This document shows positions 1-6,862 of a DNA stretch of 19,413 bases, in pieces (within the stretch, counting starts at the first letter, position 1; each line of letters begins with the position of its first letter). A program made the position numbers and the translations under genes. This stretch comes from an uncultured Alistipes sp. Lineage in GTDB: Bacteria > Bacteroidota > Bacteroidia > Bacteroidales > Rikenellaceae. Below the pieces are notes generated by a model. It was not told where the DNA came from and did not search any database. It worked only from the letters and a program-made list of their open reading frames with translations. Where the stretch lies: positions 1 to 19,413 of the forward strand of contig CAJGDC010000039.1 of NCBI GenBank assembly GCA_904502005.1, written 5' to 3'.

Positions 1-1
1 A

Positions 2-142
2 ACCTATCCCGTGTATAAGATGGAAATCTCCAACACATCTCACCCATTCTACACCGGTAAGATTAAGTTGGTAGATACCGCTGGTCGCGTTGATAAGTTT
101 ATGAGCCGTTACGCAAAGCGCTACGATAAGAAGAACAAGTAA
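2..142 (+). CDS. rpmE2: 50S ribosomal protein L31 type B, C-terminal part (5' end outside window)
   Basis: Only the last 46 codons and the TAA stop are present; the gene begins before the window. The reading frame starting at base 2 gives a C-terminus containing SHPFYTGKIKLVDTAGRVDK followed by a basic tail (KRYDKKNK), which is the typical end of type B L31 proteins. L31 is a small protein of the large ribosomal subunit; type B proteins lack the zinc-binding cysteines of type A, but the region where those would lie is not in the window. A strong intrinsic terminator follows 20 bases after the stop, so this gene ends its transcription unit. The identification rests on recognising the family sequence and is quite sure. 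Confidence 0.93.
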   Translation, partial: TYPVYKMEISNTSHPFYTGKIKLVDTAGRVDKFMSRYAKRYDKKNK

Positions 143-162
143 AAAACTCTGTTCTTGGAGAG

Positions 163-191
163 ATAGCAGTCCTATGGGCTGCTATTTTTTT
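163..191 (+). terminator. Rho-independent terminator of rpmE2
   Basis: Bases 163-172 pair with 176-185 (10 pairs including one G-T wobble, loop TAT), followed by seven T. It lies just behind rpmE2. Since comEC ends convergently at 193, the same hairpin may also slow transcription from the other side, but the minus strand has no T-run directly after the stem. Confidence 0.85.
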
Positions 192-192
192 G

Positions 193-1602
193 TTATCTAT
201 CCCCTCGTCCAGCACTGCCCCACCGAAATCCAAAGCTTAGTAGCATAAGAAGCACCAAAACTACATAGCTAAGCATAAGCGTTAGACTATCAATCTGCAA
301 CTCTGCATATCCTACACCAAAGCGTGCGAATAGCTCCACCACCCTATTTTGCACGTCACCGCACCATGTAGCACTTTGAGCGACTACCGTGGCTGCTGGA
401 TGTGGCAAAAATAGGGCTGCAAGATTGCAGACAATCATTATTTGCGAGGTAAGTAGAGCCAGCGGCGTGACAACAATACTGAGAAGTGACACGACGCCAA
501 AGCAATGCGAAATAAGTGGCATAGTTGCCACAACGCAAGCTGTTGAGATTACAACGCCATCAACCACTCCCTTACCAAAGCCTCTATAGTGAATCATATT
601 AATAATTGGCCGAGCCACAAAGAGTATAGCCGCCACAGCGACAAAGGAGAGGTTAAAGCTCAGCTCAAAGAGCATATACGGATTGACTGCAAGCATGATA
701 AAGGCCGTCAAGAATAGCGAATTTTCGGGCAGATGGCGACTCTTAGCCAAGTAGGACAACTGCAGCACCGAGAACATTATCGCTGCTCGCACGGCACTTG
801 TAGGATAGCCACATAGTGCAACATAGAGCCATATCATCGCCACAGCTATCACAGCACGAATAATATTGCCACGCCACAAAAAGACCAACGGAAGTAGCAG
901 AATATGGAGCAGAACAAAGACCAACCCCACATGCAAACCCGAAACTGCGAGCAGGTGAGATGCGCCACTGACAGAGTATTGCTGAGAGAGCTTACTACCT
1001 GTAATTGCTCGAGTACCCAAGGTGACAGACATCGCCACATCACGAGCCGAAGATTGCGGTGTAAGCGACTCAAGGCGCCTAATTGCCCAACTATGTAGCG
1101 TTTGTCGCTCAGCAGGGGTATAACTCTTAACTTTATATCCGCTAATTGACACGCGACCCGAATAGCCCCGACGGTACATGCTCTCTGCATAGCCACCATC
1201 TGCTGGTAAAAATGGGCGAACTGACGATGTTATCTCTATAATATCGCCCTGGCGAGGATGAACAAGCGAGTCCGCAGTAATACGTACCTTTGCACTTACA
1301 CGGCGGCCATTACAGCTATGCACATCTGCATCGTAGGTGCTAAATCTACCATAATCAATACCCCTATCATCTATCTGAACCACCAATTTCAGAGGCTCGT
1401 TCTGAGGTAAAAGTTCTAATGCATTTATTTGATATAGCGCACCTCCAAGTGCAAATAGTGCAGCTAAAGCCGCTTCTCGGCGCCACAGAGCGACAAGGGT
1501 CGATAGAACTACAAGAATTATCCAAAGCCCATAGTGCACAGTAAAATGCGCCGCAAGCATAATGCCTCCGATAAGCGCAAGGGTAAGCAGAGCCATGGGC
1601 AT
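193..1602 (-). CDS. comEC: ComEC/Rec2-family DNA uptake channel, short form without beta-lactamase-like domain
   Basis: Polytopic inner-membrane protein of the ComEC/Rec2 family, which moves single-stranded DNA into the cytoplasm during natural transformation. With the start chosen here it is 469 residues. N-terminal membrane segments are followed by a soluble beta-rich OB-like region (about residues 70-160) and then the competence domain with the family signature SGASHLLAVSGLH at about 212-224 and many further hydrophobic helices. The C-terminal metallo-beta-lactamase-like domain found in Bacillus-type ComEC is absent; short forms are common in Bacteroidetes. The frame stays open up to a TTG at 1725, but that extension reads through a terminator (1680-1709) and a promoter (1651-1682) with a predicted transcript start near 1645. 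I therefore prefer the ATG at 1602 (MPMALLTLAL). An ATG at 1647 would fall at the transcript start. No late competence genes are adjacent. Confidence 0.85.
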   Translation of the reverse strand: MPMALLTLALIGGIMLAAHFTVHYGLWIILVVLSTLVALWRREAALAALFALGGALYQINALELLPQNEPLKLVVQIDDRGIDYGRFSTYDADVHSCNGRRVSAKVRITADSLVHPRQGDIIEITSSVRPFLPADGGYAESMYRRGYSGRVSISGYKVKSYTPAERQTLHSWAIRRLESLTPQSSARDVAMSVTLGTRAITGSKLSQQYSVSGASHLLAVSGLHVGLVFVLLHILLLPLVFLWRGNIIRAVIAVAMIWLYVALCGYPTSAVRAAIMFSVLQLSYLAKSRHLPENSLFLTAFIMLAVNPYMLFELSFNLSFVAVAAILFVARPIINMIHYRGFGKGVVDGVVISTACVVATMPLISHCFGVVSLLSIVVTPLALLTSQIMIVCNLAALFLPHPAATVVAQSATWCGDVQNRVVELFARFGVGYAELQIDSLTLMLSYVVLVLLMLLSFGFRWGSAGRGDR

Positions 1603-1650
1603 CCTGTCAAATCGCTCCTTAATATTTTTAGCCGAAAAGGTTAGCATATA

Positions 1651-1682
1651 CAAAGATATGCCATTCCAGCCAAAAGAGCAAA
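1651..1682 (-). promoter_or_regulatory. Bacteroidetes-type promoter for comEC
   Basis: On the minus strand a TTTG box (1679-1682) is separated by exactly 20 bases from TATCTTTG (1651-1658), matching the TTTG-N19/21-TAnnTTTG consensus of Bacteroidetes. The -33 box is the last part of the T-run of the preceding terminator. The predicted transcript start is near 1645, about 43 bases before the chosen ATG. Confidence 0.6.
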
Positions 1683-1709
1683 AAAAGAGGCTGGTAAACT
1701 TTACCAGCC
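1680..1709 (-). terminator. Rho-independent terminator of the PepSY-like gene
   Basis: A perfect 10-bp inverted repeat (1689-1698 with 1700-1709, one-base centre) is followed on the minus strand by TC and seven T (1686-1680). It lies 35 bases behind the stop of the gene at 1745 and upstream of comEC, so comEC needs its own promoter. Confidence 0.85.
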
Positions 1710-1744
1710 GAATGAAGATACTCAAAAATCTTAACTAACAACAA

Positions 1745-2179
1745 CTAATCATCAAATCCAATTAATCTACCATCAAGAGTAAAGGTAAGCTCAATGCCAT
1801 TAGATAGCTTAATCTCATAATCACGAGCATCCTTGTCGATTGATAGGAAACGAACATCCTTGTAGTGCTTGCTCACATAATCAACCAATTTTGCAGGAAT
1901 AACTTTTGCAGGGATACCTGTGCGCTTGTTTGAAATTTCACTCCACGCACCTGAACCATTGAATGCAATCTTAGTGCCATCCTCAAGGCGAACCTCGTAG
2001 TCTGTATCAAGCAACTCTCTATCAACGGTTGCATACATAACCGGAACACCAGCAAAATTGTTTGTAATAAACACCTGCGCAGTCTTAGGTAACTGCTGTA
2101 CCTCTATCGGACGCTCGTCCGCATTTGCCATAAATGTCACACCGAACACAACAGCAATAATTGCAATAAATCTTTTCAT
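1745..2179 (-). CDS. Secreted PepSY-like (putative BLIP-like) protein
   Basis: 144-residue protein with an N-terminal signal peptide (MKRFIAIIAVVFGVTFMANA, cleavage likely after residue 20). Two imperfect repeats follow, roughly residues 29-82 and 92-143. Each starts with LP/IP plus an amphipathic helix (TAQVFITNNF; KLVDYVSKHY) and ends in an acidic beta-hairpin (DYEVRLEDGTKIAFNGSGAW; DYEIKLSNGIELTFTLDGRL). This is the pattern of the PepSY-like family (PF11396), once annotated as beta-lactamase-inhibitor-like, which is abundant in the Bacteroidetes periplasm; the molecular role is unknown. The gene is monocistronic, with a -7 box at 2240-2247 and a strong terminator at 1680-1709. The family call is fairly sure; no function can be inferred. 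Confidence 0.85.
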   Translation of the reverse strand: MKRFIAIIAVVFGVTFMANADERPIEVQQLPKTAQVFITNNFAGVPVMYATVDRELLDTDYEVRLEDGTKIAFNGSGAWSEISNKRTGIPAKVIPAKLVDYVSKHYKDVRFLSIDKDARDYEIKLSNGIELTFTLDGRLIGFDD

Positions 2180-2239
2180 CGTTTACAGTTTTAAGCTATT
2201 TTCTACATCACTAACGACATATCGTATGCGATTATTGTG

Positions 2240-2247
2240 CAAATTTA
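2240..2247 (-). promoter_or_regulatory. -7 promoter element for the PepSY-like gene
   Basis: TAAATTTG on the minus strand matches TAnnTTTG. No TTTG is found at the usual 19-21-base distance; the upstream stretch is A/T runs. The predicted transcript start near 2234 leaves a leader of about 55 bases before the ATG at 2179. Confidence 0.45.
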
Positions 2248-2364
2248 TCAAAAAAAGATATTTTTTTTTCACAATCAGCAAAAAAATTATGCGTGTAACG
2301 TATATTTTGTTGTTATAGTGGCTCCTATACAACGCTCGGCAAAAAAGCAATCTTCGCACAGAAC

Positions 2365-2495
2365 AATTTTGTTGTCAAAATGGTGCAGTTGTGGTGCATC
2401 GTGCAAAAAAAGCAGTGGCGGATAGTACTAAAACGTACAGCCGCCACTGATTTTTAAGGGATGTGCCGCAACTGCACCATTTTCACAACAAAATT
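2365..2495. repeat. ~130-bp nested inverted repeat (MITE/REP-like or extended terminator)
   Basis: Bases 2365-2400 pair with 2460-2495: 36 positions, 32 Watson-Crick, 3 G-T and one C-C mismatch. Inside this, 2405-2411 (A-run) faces 2451-2455 (T-run), 2413-2421 pairs with 2441-2449 (9 bp, GC-rich), and GTAC at 2425-2428 pairs with 2435-2438. The whole unit can fold as one long hairpin. The right arm ends on the TAA stop codon of the Omp85-like gene. AGAA occurs just outside both ends (2360-2363 and 2496-2499), which may be chance. The terminator core is ordinary; the long outer arms are not needed for termination and resemble a miniature transposable or REP-like element. Confidence 0.8.
2405..2455 (-). 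terminator. Terminator of the SBF-acyltransferase-Omp85 operon (bidirectional core)
   Basis: The 9-bp GC-rich stem 2413-2421/2441-2449 is followed on the minus strand by C and seven T (2411-2405). On the plus strand it is followed by A and five T. It lies 45 bases behind the stop of the Omp85-like gene and forms the core of the larger inverted repeat. Confidence 0.8.
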
Positions 2496-3879
2496 AGAAT
2501 AGGTAGCCTGTGTTGATATAGAACGCTCCCTTACCATCCTGCTGGCGCAACTTACCTACAGGAAGGCCATACTCAAAGGCTACGATAAAGTTCTGGTTCA
2601 TGATAAAGCGAAGGCCTGCTCCGGCGGTGATATGAGGGAGGTCATGCTTCTGACCCTTTGCCATATACTCCTCATACTCGGCACGATACTTCTCCTCGCC
2701 CTTGAAGGTCATATCGAAGCCGCGGGTAACGTAAGCACCATCGCTAAAGAGATTCAGACCAAAGGCGATATTCTGCTTCCAGAGTGTGAAGTTTACGAAG
2801 CGCCAACGAAGCTCAGCAGTATATGTCGCCATATCTAGACCCTGCACACGGTTGCGCATAATACCACGCACAGTGCGATAGCCTCCCATACCGTCGCGGT
2901 CATACTGTGCGCCCATAGTTGTCATATATGGGGTGATGTAGTATGGAGTGCTGTTACCAAAGCAACCCTCATAGTTGAGGCGGTAGGCAAAGGTGAGGAT
3001 ATCGTTCTTTACAATAGGCACATAGTGGCGGAAAGTTGCCGAATAACGATAGTATGGATTGGTCGTTCCAAGCCACTTTGGAGCAAGAGTAACATGAGCC
3101 TCTGCCCAGATACCGCGTGATGGAGCACCCTCCTTATCGCGTGTATCAAAGAGCAAACCAAGACGCAGGGTGCTATTTAAGCCACCATTAGCCTCCTTAT
3201 CAGAGATAAGTCCCCACTCGCGATACTGCTCATAGAGAGTCTTCTCAGAATCGGGGAACATCTTGTGCTCCTCCTTATTCTTATTAATTTTTTCGCGGTT
3301 TATTGCCCCCTGCTTGAAGTAGCTGAGGTGATAACCCGCCTCCCAAAAGAATTTTTTATTCCAGATATTTCCTACAAAGTCACTCTTAAAGAGCAGAGCA
3401 AGGCGGTTAATACGATATTTAGGGGTGTAGATATACATATCCTTATTACCCTTATCCTTACCAGCTGCAACCATCTCATGGTCATAGTAGGACATATATC
3501 CATTATATCCATAGAAGTCCATAGCCTTCTCATTTGTGATTGTAAGAGAAGATGACCAACGCACTCCAGGAATAAGGAAGCGATTATCATACGAGATTAC
3601 ATATAGCTGAGAGCCCTTAGTAAAGAATGACGCCTCAAGATACCACTGCTGACGGGTGTTTGGGTAGGTGCTACCATCGCCAAAGTCATAGATATTGAGC
3701 AGCGCACCGAGCTGGAAGCCCTTATCGGCGTCAAATGCAACGGCAGGCAGCGGACCGAAGTTGTAACCGGTCTTAATAATCTCCTGTTTAGCTTCACTTT
3801 GTGTTGTCTGTTTCTGTTTTGCCTGTGCTGTAGAGAGTGTAAATGATAGCAGCAGGGCAAGTAGTGTAAATTTCTTCAT
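2494..3879 (-). CDS. Omp85-superfamily outer-membrane protein without POTRA domains
   Basis: 461 residues starting at MKKFTLLALL, with a signal peptide cleaved after about residue 20 (AQA). After a short linker the rest looks like a 16-strand-type barrel. It contains DTRDKEGAPSRG at about 245-256, which matches the conserved barrel motif of BamA/TamA/D15 proteins, a lid-loop motif TVRGI near 336-340, and a C-terminal phenylalanine suited to barrel insertion. No room exists for POTRA repeats, so it resembles the noNterm Omp85 group described in Bacteroidetes rather than BamA. The frame is open further upstream to a GTG at 3912, but the ATG at 3879 gives the proper signal peptide and sits 1 base after the stop of the acyltransferase gene, implying translational coupling. 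The substrate is unknown. Confidence 0.82.
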   Translation of the reverse strand: MKKFTLLALLLSFTLSTAQAKQKQTTQSEAKQEIIKTGYNFGPLPAVAFDADKGFQLGALLNIYDFGDGSTYPNTRQQWYLEASFFTKGSQLYVISYDNRFLIPGVRWSSSLTITNEKAMDFYGYNGYMSYYDHEMVAAGKDKGNKDMYIYTPKYRINRLALLFKSDFVGNIWNKKFFWEAGYHLSYFKQGAINREKINKNKEEHKMFPDSEKTLYEQYREWGLISDKEANGGLNSTLRLGLLFDTRDKEGAPSRGIWAEAHVTLAPKWLGTTNPYYRYSATFRHYVPIVKNDILTFAYRLNYEGCFGNSTPYYITPYMTTMGAQYDRDGMGGYRTVRGIMRNRVQGLDMATYTAELRWRFVNFTLWKQNIAFGLNLFSDGAYVTRGFDMTFKGEEKYRAEYEEYMAKGQKHDLPHITAGAGLRFIMNQNFIVAFEYGLPVGKLRQQDGKGAFYINTGYLF

Positions 3880-3880
3880 A

Positions 3881-5206
3881 TTATTTACCGAATATAATTT
3901 CTTTAATTTCACGATATTTAGCTCTCAGTCCGCTATTTAACAGCAGTTTAACATCCGAGAGTCCTAGACGTATCAATCGCCAAGTCTCATGAGCCACTAT
4001 AGGCGCTGGCAGTAACGCAAGAGTCACCGGAAGTGCCCACTGCCATGGTAGAACTGCATAGGCTACAATTGAGTAGATAATCATCAGCAGCGGCCACATT
4101 AGCAGATTTACAAAGAAGCGAACCGAATTACGGAAGGCATAGTCACGCAACTTTGTAAATAGAAAACTGCAGAGCAAATTTATTGGCAACGTAAGTACCG
4201 AAACCGGTACGCAGTATGGTAGCGCCACAAGGGCAAAGAGAATCTTGAGGATACGCGAGAGCACTGGGAACTTAACGGATACCGAAGAGAGGCTAATTCT
4301 CTGGCTCTTACGCATAACCGATGCCTCTGCACCCAACTGCAACAGATGCGCAGCGCTCTGAGGGTCGCTCTGCTGCAACTGAGCAATCTGATTTACAGTA
4401 ATATTATTCGCCTCAAAATGCAAGTCGAGCTGATTCTGACGTCTACGTCCCGCAGCAATCTTGCGAGCCTGCTTTTTAACTACGGCAGCACAAATCTCGT
4501 ATGTGGCGTCATAATTCTCATCATTAGGGATATAGAATATAGACTCCTGAAGGCGCTCAGTCAGCATATCCTTCATCTGAACCATCTGCTCTGCCTGGCT
4601 AAGGTCACTATGCTGATTGATATACTCTCCGACATTTATCGGGTCGCCAATCTGCACGCGAACAGTAGAACGGAAGCGGAAGAAGTTGCCATATCTTATA
4701 CCTACAGGCACAATATAGAGCGGCATGTCGGGCATCATCTCCTGTGCCTGAAAAGCGATGCGGAAGATACCCTTTGAGAGCGGAAGTGACGAATACTTAG
4801 CCTGGTGAGTTCCCTCTGGGAAGATGCAGAACGGGATTTTATCACGTAGCACATCCACTGCGCGCTCAAAGGTCTCATTATTCTTCTTAACCTCATCATA
4901 GCCGTCACGAATACGCATAATAGGCATAATCTTGAGCCATGTGAGTATCTTTGCCAGCTTAGGATTGCGGAAGATATCTGCACGAGCGACAAAGACCTTT
5001 GGACTGCGATCCATAGCCAACAACACAAGTGCGTCCATCAGAGCATTTGTGTGGTTTACCGCATAGATTACCGCCCCATCGTGCGGAATCTTTTCACGAC
5101 CTACATACCTAACATTACGATACGAAAGACGAAGAGCAAAGTCAACATAGTATCGTAAAAAGTTGTAGAGGTTGTCGTTATCTTGAATTTTGCGTATCTT
5201 TTTCAT
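3881..5206 (-). CDS. PlsC-family glycerolipid acyltransferase with C-terminal membrane helices
   Basis: 441 residues. The N-terminal half is an LPLAT/PlsC acyltransferase domain, with NHTNALMD at 51-58 (catalytic His52 and Asp58) and FPEGTH at 129-134 (acceptor-phosphate binding). Five residues rather than the usual four separate His and Asp, a spacing I recall from GPAT-like members of this superfamily. Such enzymes transfer acyl groups to glycerol-3-phosphate or lysophosphatidate at the inner membrane. A region rich in Gln (about 255-290) follows, then two to three hydrophobic segments (about 310-345 and 362-400) and a basic tail. It is the middle gene of a three-gene operon: 3 bases after the SBF transporter and 1 base before the Omp85-like gene. 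Whether it is the housekeeping acyltransferase or a specialised one cannot be decided from sequence alone. Confidence 0.85.
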   Translation of the reverse strand: MKKIRKIQDNDNLYNFLRYYVDFALRLSYRNVRYVGREKIPHDGAVIYAVNHTNALMDALVLLAMDRSPKVFVARADIFRNPKLAKILTWLKIMPIMRIRDGYDEVKKNNETFERAVDVLRDKIPFCIFPEGTHQAKYSSLPLSKGIFRIAFQAQEMMPDMPLYIVPVGIRYGNFFRFRSTVRVQIGDPINVGEYINQHSDLSQAEQMVQMKDMLTERLQESIFYIPNDENYDATYEICAAVVKKQARKIAAGRRRQNQLDLHFEANNITVNQIAQLQQSDPQSAAHLLQLGAEASVMRKSQRISLSSVSVKFPVLSRILKILFALVALPYCVPVSVLTLPINLLCSFLFTKLRDYAFRNSVRFFVNLLMWPLLMIIYSIVAYAVLPWQWALPVTLALLPAPIVAHETWRLIRLGLSDVKLLLNSGLRAKYREIKEIIFGK

Positions 5207-5209
5207 AAT

Positions 5210-6163
5210 CTACTCTGCAAGTGGTTTGCGGCGGAAAAGATATGCCACCGTAAGACCAGAAACGATATGCCAAATGCCCCACCAAGCGGTAACCAGAAGC
5301 ATGCCGCCATAGTGCTGGTGCCAGATTTCAGGTGGGAAGATTACAGGGTTGAAAAGCAACACAAGGCCCAAGCCCGAGTTCTGAATACCAATCTCGACAG
5401 TGAGTGAACGACAATCCTTCTGAGGCAGTTTTGCCAACTTTGCGCCAACAAAACCCGTTGCCAAAGCACAAGCATTATGAAGCATTACGATAAAGAAGAC
5501 ATAGATGATGTTATCAAGAAAAATCTGCCAGTTCTGCGAGAAAGAGACCAACACCATGCCTATAAAGAGTAGGATAGATAGCACCTGCGCAGGCTTGGTA
5601 ATCTTTTTAGTGGCGTTTGGATGATACTTAGCAAATATGATACCCAACACAATCGGCAGACCAAGCAGAAGCAGAATCTGATATAGCATTGGCAAAAACG
5701 GAATTGACAGCTCAGGAATATCCTGCTTTACGCTGACAATATAGGCGTACAAATTACCCCACGCAAAGAAGTTTAGCGGTGTTACTATAGGAGCAAGTGC
5801 TGTGGTAATAGCCGTCATTGATACAGACAGCTCAACATTTCCCTTAGAGAGTGACGAGATAAAATTTGAAATGTTACCACCTGGGCAACAAGCCACCAAA
5901 ATCATACCCAGCGCAATCATTGGGGTAATCCACTGGTTGAGCGCAAGCGCCACCAAGAAAGTTACCAACGGCAGACCAATCCACTGCATCAGAACGCCAA
6001 TAATGACAGACTTAGGCTTCTGAAAGACCTCCTTAAATGTGGATGTCTTGATTCCAAGCGCAACACCAAACATCACAAAGGCGAGGATGATGTTTACAAT
6101 CATCATACCTCCTTGACCGAAGTTGATAGTCAGATTGCTTAAAGACTCTAATTGTTCTCTCAT
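5210..6163 (-). CDS. Bile acid:sodium symporter (SBF/BASS) family transporter
   Basis: 317 residues, about nine to ten hydrophobic segments. Family hallmarks are ACCPGGNISN at 91-100 (the PGG..SN crossover motif) and EIGIQNSGLG at 257-266, where Glu257 and Gln261 correspond to sodium-site residues of bacterial ASBT structures. Members use the sodium gradient to import bile acids or other organic anions such as pantoate or keto-acids; the substrate cannot be predicted here. It is the first gene of an operon with an acyltransferase and an outer-membrane barrel, spaced by only 3 bases. A -7 box lies at 6271-6278, giving a leader of about 100 bases. The ATG at 6163 is well placed. Confidence 0.9.
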   Translation of the reverse strand: MREQLESLSNLTINFGQGGMMIVNIILAFVMFGVALGIKTSTFKEVFQKPKSVIIGVLMQWIGLPLVTFLVALALNQWITPMIALGMILVACCPGGNISNFISSLSKGNVELSVSMTAITTALAPIVTPLNFFAWGNLYAYIVSVKQDIPELSIPFLPMLYQILLLLGLPIVLGIIFAKYHPNATKKITKPAQVLSILLFIGMVLVSFSQNWQIFLDNIIYVFFIVMLHNACALATGFVGAKLAKLPQKDCRSLTVEIGIQNSGLGLVLLFNPVIFPPEIWHQHYGGMLLVTAWWGIWHIVSGLTVAYLFRRKPLAE

Positions 6164-6270
6164 TTTATTTTAGTATAAAGGTGAATCATCGTCTAAAAAG
6201 GGCACCAGAAAAGCGATACCGAACCAAATTTTCAACTCCAATATCACCCTCACACTGTCCCAATCAGTTA

Positions 6271-6278
6271 CAAATATA
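6271..6278 (-). promoter_or_regulatory. -7 promoter element for the SBF-acyltransferase-Omp85 operon
   Basis: TATATTTG on the minus strand matches TAnnTTTG. No clear TTTG box is present at the expected distance upstream. The predicted start near 6265 leaves a leader of about 100 bases. Confidence 0.45.
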
Positions 6279-6363
6279 GTAAATTATTCATAACATTGTA
6301 CCCTTTTGCACAGAATTTCAGACTTTTCAGAACAAAAAGTCCTAAAAACGGCGGTTTCTGTCG

Positions 6364-6380
6364 TATAAGTCATTCTTATA
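6364..6380. promoter_or_regulatory. Candidate operator: TATAAG-N5-CTTATA inverted repeat
   Basis: A perfect 6-bp inverted repeat with a 5-base spacer lies 20 bases upstream of the -33 box of the thioredoxin-ferritin-superoxide reductase promoter, where an activator would bind. Size and AT-richness resemble redox or metal regulator sites, but the match to a Fur/PerR 7-1-7 box is poor. Binding is inferred only. Confidence 0.35.
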
Positions 6381-6399
6381 ATACCATAAAAATTTTTGA

Positions 6400-6431
6400 T
6401 TTGACAGATTAATTTATTTGCATTATCTTTG
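6400..6431 (+). promoter_or_regulatory. Bacteroidetes-type promoter of the trx-ftn-sor operon
   Basis: TTTG (6400-6403), 20 bases, TATCTTTG (6424-6431): a full match to the consensus. The predicted transcript start near 6437 is about 35 bases before the thioredoxin ATG. Confidence 0.8.
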
Positions 6432-6471
6432 CAGTAGAAACAGAAAGTTAAACGATTAAAACGACACAAAT

Positions 6472-6828
6472 ATGGCAACTATAAATCTAACTAAAGGTGG
6501 TTTTTTAAGACGAGTAGCGGATATAGAGACAATGGCTACTGATTGGAAATTTTTGGGTGACAAGCCTGCGGTGATAGACTTTTACGCCTCATGGTGTGGA
6601 CCTTGCCAGCGACTACTACCGATTGTAGAGGCTCTATCTGATGAGTTTGAGGGCAAAATTGACATATACAAAGTCAATGTAGACCAAGAAGAGGAGCTTG
6701 CTGCCGCGTTTAACATCCGCACAATCCCGACGCTGATTTTCATCCCGATGGATGGCAAACCAGAGCGCGAGGTCGGAGGCAAGAGTGAGAGCGAGCTTCG
6801 CGAAAGGTTAAACAACCTACTAAAATAA
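6472..6828 (+). CDS. trxA: Thioredoxin
   Basis: 118-residue single-domain cytoplasmic thioredoxin. The active site WCGPC is at 41-45, and the cis-proline motif TIPT has its proline at residue 86. The N-terminus is about 10-15 residues longer than E. coli TrxA, and there is no signal peptide or lipobox, so a cytoplasmic disulfide reductase is expected. It is the first gene of an operon with ferritin (34 bases downstream) and superoxide reductase, which points to a role in oxidative-stress defence, for example keeping peroxidases reduced. The start follows the promoter at 6400-6431 at a sensible distance. The redox partner is not visible in the window. Confidence 0.93.
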   Translation: MATINLTKGGFLRRVADIETMATDWKFLGDKPAVIDFYASWCGPCQRLLPIVEALSDEFEGKIDIYKVNVDQEEELAAAFNIRTIPTLIFIPMDGKPEREVGGKSESELRERLNNLLK

Positions 6829-6862
6829 GAAATACGACACAAAACCTTAAAACTTTACAACT

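Larger units (their letters stand above)
2180..2493. other. Intergenic region, 314 bases
   Basis: There is no believable gene here. The right 130 bases (2365-2495) are the nested inverted repeat with the terminator of the Omp85-like gene. The left part holds the leader and -7 box of the PepSY-like gene, a run of nine T (2261-2269), and a small imperfect hairpin at about 2307-2335 with no clear role. Short open frames across it have no coding character. Confidence 0.7.
6164..6471. other. Divergent intergenic region, 308 bases
   Basis: It holds the -7 box of the SBF operon (minus, 6271-6278), a complete promoter of the thioredoxin operon (plus, 6400-6431) and two inverted repeats between them: GACTTTT/AAAAGTC at 6321-6327/6335-6341, and TATAAG/CTTATA at 6364-6369/6375-6380. 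No gene is supported; the small open frame on the minus strand at 6284-6478 runs through both promoters. Confidence 0.7.

Noticed and set aside
1603..1725. N-terminal extension of ComEC to a TTG at 1725
   Set aside because: It would translate a perfect terminator hairpin and a consensus promoter, and adds no recognisable sequence.
2058..2425. Two small plus-strand open frames across the PepSY gene 5' end and the intergenic region
   Set aside because: Low-complexity A/T-rich translations with no start context, crossing a promoter and an inverted repeat arm.
2494..3879. BamA (essential barrel assembly protein)
   Set aside because: No space for POTRA domains and the operon partners are not the usual BamA neighbours.
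4346..4777. 143-residue open frame on the plus strand inside the acyltransferase gene
   Set aside because: Shadow frame opposite a gene with clear catalytic motifs; no promoter or family resemblance.
6284..6478. 64-residue minus-strand open frame in the divergent region
   Set aside because: It runs through the strong plus-strand promoter of the thioredoxin operon and has no coding character.
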